From [Leptolyngbya] sp. JSC-1 (GTDB lineage: Bacteria > Cyanobacteriota > Cyanobacteriia > Elainellales > Elainellaceae), in assembly GCA_000733415.1 (NCBI GenBank), contig KL662191.1, forward strand, positions 3,893,218 to 3,957,217: a stretch of DNA of 64,000 bases, in the 5' to 3' direction. The notes under the pieces were generated by a model that made no database searches, was not told the origin of the DNA, and saw only the letters and a list, made by a program, of their open reading frames with translations. The position numbers and the translations under genes are program-made. This document shows, one piece after another, positions 60,792 to 64,000 of this stretch; position 1 is the stretch's first letter, and each line of letters starts with the position of its first letter.

Positions 60792-61487
60792 TCACTCCCG
60801 GTGGTTCCAGAGTTGTACTTGCGTGACCGCAATATTGCCAGAGAAACACACATCAACATCGGAGCCTGGATCGCGTGCCCGTTTGCCATACTCCCCGGCA
60901 TATTTTAACGTTCCCGACTCTAGCGCTTGATAAACTGCCGGTAGGGGTTGGGTGCACAAGGAACAGAAAACAATATCCACCTCAGTCACCGAACCATCCG
61001 GATGGGGCAAATTAACGTTCCAAAACCTGCCTGCTGGAGAGGATTGGTGTCTCAGCTTGTCGATCACCAAGGATGCCCAGTTGGCAGCTCGCTGCCAATC
61101 AATCACTCGCCTTTGGTGAATGTAGTGAGAAATAGCAATCCCCGGCACTCGATACAGAGCAGCTTCTCGAACGGCGGCCACCGTCCCAGAAATGTGAATA
61201 TCCGCGCCCAAATTGCCGCCTGCGTTGATTCCCGACAGGACTAACGTGGCATCAGGGCAGATCTGGCTCAAGGCAATCCGGATACAATCCACGGGTGTGC
61301 CATCGACAGCATATTCATAATCCGAACGCTGCTCAACCCGAATCGGGCGAGCAGTCGTCACCTGATGGCTACAGCCTGAGTGATGCTGGAGCGGCGCAAC
61401 AACAATTCCCTGCCCCCCAACCGCTTGCTGGAGTGCTCGTAGCCCAGGCGCATCAATTCCATCGTCATTCGTCAAGATGAACGTCAT
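60792..61487 (-). CDS. surE: 5'/3'-nucleotidase SurE
   Basis: 231 residues. The metal motif TNDDGIDAPG (D8, D9), SG-x-N-x-G-x-N (SGINAGGNLG, near 83-92) and SGTVAAVREA (near 98) are intact. SurE removes phosphate from nucleoside monophosphates in many bacteria. Monocistronic. The last ~25 residues (GNIAVTQVQLWNH) match family ends. Confidence 0.96.
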   Translation of the reverse strand: MTFILTNDDGIDAPGLRALQQAVGGQGIVVAPLQHHSGCSHQVTTARPIRVEQRSDYEYAVDGTPVDCIRIALSQICPDATLVLSGINAGGNLGADIHISGTVAAVREAALYRVPGIAISHYIHQRRVIDWQRAANWASLVIDKLRHQSSPAGRFWNVNLPHPDGSVTEVDIVFCSLCTQPLPAVYQALESGTLKYAGEYGKRARDPGSDVDVCFSGNIAVTQVQLWNHRE

Positions 61488-61594
61488 TTAGAGATCGTCC
61501 AATTATCAAACAAGCTGAGCATTGCGTTTGCCGCTATGCTGACAGAACTAAATGCCAGCCCATCATCATTATTATGAATGAAACGGAACTGAAA

Positions 61595-62158
61595 CTACTG
61601 GCGGCAGATCACTCGCCGCATTGAGCGCATGTTGGTCGGCAGGTCGAGCCGAATGCCTTCTTGAATAATCTGGGTGGGAATTGGAAGGGAAGGAGTTGCT
61701 TGGACAGAGTAAGTCAGAAGTGTACCGGCTTGATGATCATGCAGTTTGAGGAGCGCCGAAAAATCGTGAAAGCTGCCCTTTTCTAACTGAAATTGAATTT
61801 GATGCCAGCGGGGCTGGATCGTTTCAAAGGCTTTGAGATAAATTTCTACCTGAGCTGTGAAGCAAAGAAACGTTTTGCCCGCAACCTGGTAAAGCCGCTT
61901 GTAGCTACGAGAGCCATCATGACTAGAGATAATTTGGCTGTGGGTTAAACTGGGAAAATATTGCACCCAGCGTGGATAATCGATCAACTGCTGCCAGACC
62001 TGCGACCGCTCTAGTGGCAAATACATTTGCGCTGTAACAGCTCCGCCCCAGGCCGAGTGGGATCGGGTTTGAAGCAGGATCTCTCCATGCAACAAAGCCG
62101 TCTGGTGAGCGGTATCCCATCCAAGATCGATCGCAGGTTCAACAAGCGCTAAGGTCAT
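61595..62158 (-). CDS. SRPBCC-family (START-like) protein
   Basis: 187 residues. A START/polyketide-cyclase fold is indicated by YLPLERSQVWQQLIDYPRWVQYFPSLTHSQI near 46-76 and the KGSFHDFSALLKLHDHQ strand near 130. Members bind lipids or aromatic ligands, sometimes as coenzyme Q-binding proteins. Ligand unknown. The C-terminus has a short basic helix. Confidence 0.8.
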   Translation of the reverse strand: MTLALVEPAIDLGWDTAHQTALLHGEILLQTRSHSAWGGAVTAQMYLPLERSQVWQQLIDYPRWVQYFPSLTHSQIISSHDGSRSYKRLYQVAGKTFLCFTAQVEIYLKAFETIQPRWHQIQFQLEKGSFHDFSALLKLHDHQAGTLLTYSVQATPSLPIPTQIIQEGIRLDLPTNMRSMRRVICRQ

Positions 62159-62509
62159 ACGTTACTCGCTATATCTAAAAAATTGCGACTCGCGGCTATC
62201 AAGCTCTAAATCCGCCTCGCCATTGTCTTCAACTGTCTTCAACTAGGGTGCCTCAACTCACTCAACTGCCTGTCTTCAACTGGGAAATTAAATTCATCCT
62301 ACTAGTTCTAGAAATGCAACTTCACTGCCCTTAGTTGTAGTTCCTAATGGCTGAAGATACAAGCTAACTTTTTGGGGTTGATGTGAAGATCTAAAAAATT
62401 TCTTTGCTGGCGAACTTTCCGTCCCACGAGCTGCAAGTCCGTGTAAGAATAGGTCTGCTAAAAGCTAGGTTTGCCATTTGCTGTTGACAGGAGTTGATAG
62501 GAGGGTTAG
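62159..62509. other. Spacer with tandem repeat
   Basis: 351 bp without a gene. It contains the TGTCTTCAAC repeats at 62224-62280. Confidence 0.5.
62224..62280. repeat. 10-bp repeat, two tandem copies and one nearby
   Basis: TGTCTTCAAC at 62224 and 62234 in tandem, and again at 62271, with CTCAACT-like words between them. Confidence 0.88.
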
Positions 62510-62698
62510 GTGAGGCAGTCTCCCAATCTTGGTATCCGAATTTTCTTGTATGTTGCTGGTATTTTGTTGGTGATCATGGCACTGGTATTGCTGCTGCAAG
62601 CGTTTGGCTTCCTAACCAACATTCCCCGAACGGCGATTTATGCGCTAGTGCTGCTGGCGATTGGCATCGGCATTTTGTCGGCTCTGCGCAACCGATAG
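62510..62698 (+). CDS. Small two-helix membrane protein, paralog 1
   Basis: 62 residues from a GTG. Two helices (~9-29 and ~40-58) and the word FLTNIP between them. It resembles the next gene in the pattern: hydrophobic helix, G-[FI]-L-T-x-[IL]-P, second helix ending in a basic tail. GGAGGGT precedes the start. Function unknown. Confidence 0.6.
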   Translation: MRQSPNLGIRIFLYVAGILLVIMALVLLLQAFGFLTNIPRTAIYALVLLAIGIGILSALRNR

Positions 62699-62782
62699 TG
62701 GTTCTCTTCCAGTTTCAGCGCAAATCCCCACCGTGAGTTTTGTCATTCAATCTAAATGGTAGGTAGGTTTATGCTTAAATCT

Positions 62783-62953
62783 ATGCGACCCACCACGCAG
62801 CTTTTTCTGTTTGCCCTCGGCTTGACGGCTGCCGTATGGATCCTACGCGGGATTGGGATTTTGACCTTTTTGCCAGGGGGCATCATCTGGCTGCTGATCT
62901 TGCTGTGCATTGGCACGGGTGTGGTGAATGGCTTGATGGGAACCCGTCGATAA
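62783..62953 (+). CDS. Small two-helix membrane protein, paralog 2
   Basis: 56 residues from ATG 62783 (ATGs at 62771 and 62756 would lengthen it). Helices ~6-22 and ~32-49 flank ILTFLPGG. The layout, the LT-x-[IL]-P hinge and the R-rich end match paralog 1, so the pair probably arose by tandem duplication. No function known. Confidence 0.6.
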   Translation: MRPTTQLFLFALGLTAAVWILRGIGILTFLPGGIIWLLILLCIGTGVVNGLMGTRR

Positions 62954-62989
62954 GGCAAACTGAGCTAAAGATTGGCAAATGCGAGCACT

Positions 62990-63364
62990 ATGATCACCCT
63001 CTCTTCCGAAGAAATTGACCACTATCGTTCCCAACTAGCCGATAACGAAGTGGCGCTGCGGGCGCTCAATATGATCGAAGACTGCGAGGGAGATCTGGAA
63101 GATGCCGCCATTGCCTTAGCCCTCCAGGTAGGACAGGAACCCGATCGCACCGAACAGTGGCTAGACGGAGTGGCAAAACGATGGCGGGTTTTTCTCTGCC
63201 AGACGGGGATCAAGGAAGCGATTCAGGCTGGAACCGTTAGCAGTGCGATTAACCTTCTGGCTCAGGAAACCAACATTCCAACGGTTCTGGCCACTCCGGT
63301 AGTACTCTATGTTGCCAAAACAGGCATCGACGATTTTTGTAAACCGCTGCAAGAAAAACTCTAG
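62990..63364 (+). CDS. Hypothetical helical protein
   Basis: 124 residues from the ATG at 62990 (a TTG at 62972 would add 6). All-helical: ITLSSEEIDHYRSQLADNEVALRAL, then acidic CEGDLEDAAIALALQVG, a W-containing middle, and TNIPTVLATPVVLYVAKTG. It looks like a soluble helical bundle. I do not recognise a family. It precedes acyP by 18 bp and may share its transcript. Confidence 0.65.
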   Translation: MITLSSEEIDHYRSQLADNEVALRALNMIEDCEGDLEDAAIALALQVGQEPDRTEQWLDGVAKRWRVFLCQTGIKEAIQAGTVSSAINLLAQETNIPTVLATPVVLYVAKTGIDDFCKPLQEKL

Positions 63365-63382
63365 GTTGACTGGAAAGTTCCT

Positions 63383-63685
63383 ATGAATCAACCGCCTTCT
63401 GATCGGATCCGCGCCCATGCGATCATCTCAGGTCGGGTGCAAGGCGTGGGCTACCGGGCCTCTACCTGGGATATGGCCCAATTGCTGAAACTCAGCGGCT
63501 GGGTGCGCAACCTGCGAGACGGACGAGTGGAAGCCGTGTTTGAAGGGACACAGGCGCAGATAGACGAAATGCTCCGCTGGTGCCATCAAGGCCCGCCCGC
63601 TGCTCAAGTCACTGCTGTAGATGTGAACTACGAAACTCCTGAAGGACTGCAAGGGTTTGAGGTGATTAGCTCAGTGAGGTGGTAG
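63383..63685 (+). CDS. acyP: Acylphosphatase
   Basis: 100 residues. GRVQGVGYRASTWDMA carries the catalytic Arg; GWVRNLRDGRVEAVFEG carries the catalytic Asn. It hydrolyses acyl phosphates in the cytosol. Family length and all motifs are normal. Confidence 0.97.
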   Translation: MNQPPSDRIRAHAIISGRVQGVGYRASTWDMAQLLKLSGWVRNLRDGRVEAVFEGTQAQIDEMLRWCHQGPPAAQVTAVDVNYETPEGLQGFEVISSVRW

Positions 63686-63860
63686 TGTCTCCGTCGTAGT
63701 TTAGTCCGGTTATTGAGTAGGCTATCCAATCTAGTCAAGTCCACCTCCAGTTGAGAGAAAATATGGGCAGAATAGAGGAGATCTAGAATCTGAGGCTGAT
63801 TGTTTTTCCCACTTCACATCTGCCCCTCTTGCCTCTCTATATCCACTCAATCAAATTGCC

Positions 63861-64000
63861 ATGCAGTCCTCCCAAGACACATCATCCGCTCAAGCTCGCC
63901 AAACCCGCCAACAGTTTGTTAGCCCAGAAGATTATCTATCCTATGAACTGGGCAAGGCGGTGCGCGAACTGCCGCCCCTCTACACCCGGCTGCTAGCTGG
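63861..64000 (+). CDS. Probable HlyD-family adaptor, N-terminal fragment
   Basis: The first ~46 residues only: a polar start, then FVSPEDYLSYELGKAVRELPPLYTRLLAG at the edge. The phrase YELGKAVxELPPLYTRLL is one I associate with cyanobacterial HlyD-type membrane-fusion proteins before their transmembrane helix. Only a short stretch is visible, so another protein with the same start is possible. Confidence 0.5.
   Translation, partial: MQSSQDTSSAQARQTRQQFVSPEDYLSYELGKAVRELPPLYTRLLA

Overview
The window is cyanobacterial chromosome. It carries psbB, psbT and psbM of photosystem II, chlI of chlorophyll synthesis, the fluorescence recovery protein (frp), a PAP/fibrillin protein, a cyanobacterial-type Hfq, and several families known mainly from cyanobacteria (DUF1995, DUF3134, DUF4346, DUF1400, DUF1574, DUF7219). 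The HIP1 octamer GCGATCGC is present but sparse: I found it at 4745, 32730, 41674 and 53059. The organism cannot be named from the sequence alone. A filamentous Leptolyngbya-like lineage is only a guess. I see no phage, transposase, CRISPR array or rRNA. The one clear selfish element is an intein.

Layout. 1-9.3 kb: the tail of an AEC transporter, a phospholipase-D-like protein with an EF-hand loop, gap facing dapF, hfq, ygfZ, then a minus-strand H-NOX plus HNOBA-histidine kinase pair (a nitric oxide or oxygen sensor). 9.9-12.7 kb: a heme-oxygenase-like/cupin fusion, a hotdog thioesterase and a tandem Usp protein. 12.9-20 kb: photosystem II and housekeeping genes (psbM and a ferredoxin divergent from psbB-psbT, then nrdR, rpsA, a HAD hydrolase and metK), each block closed by a good terminator hairpin. 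20-29.3 kb: a CheY-like regulator, an nfeD-slipin pair, a large DUF1400 esterase, a glycosyltransferase, a LOG-like protein, a PPP-type phosphatase and two membrane or chloroplast-type conserved proteins. 29.4-35.2 kb: DNA repair (recQ, xseA-xseB, recA) with tRNA-Gln and a lone ureA between them. 36-41.8 kb: panB, frp without an OCP gene, chlI, a small glycine-rich protein fused by a TAATG junction to a glutathionylspermidine-synthase-like ATP-grasp gene, and dapB. 41.8-54.5 kb: a candidate structured RNA, an alkyltransferase-like protein, thyX split by an HNH intein, Uma2, a GT2-TPR protein, a HAD phosphatase, a ROK kinase, a fused oligopeptide-type ABC ATPase, and a voltage-gated potassium channel overlapping a VOC gene. 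54.5-64 kb: fibrillin, DUF3134, mraY, a DUF1574 SGNH-like protein, DUF4346, a retropepsin-like lipoprotein, surE, an SRPBCC protein, two paralogous tiny membrane proteins, acylphosphatase and the start of a probable HlyD-type adaptor.

Two patterns are not explained by the genes. First, heptamer repeats (GTTTTGA on the coding strand) sit at or across the stop codons of five unrelated genes, always in the same orientation. Second, the spacers hold many two- or three-copy tandem duplications of 9-18 bp, several touching start or stop codons, far more than chance predicts. The best candidates for undescribed biology are the glycine-rich peptide/ATP-grasp pair, the H-NOX operon with its perfect dyad, the HDO-cupin fusion and the minus-strand RNA near 41.9 kb.
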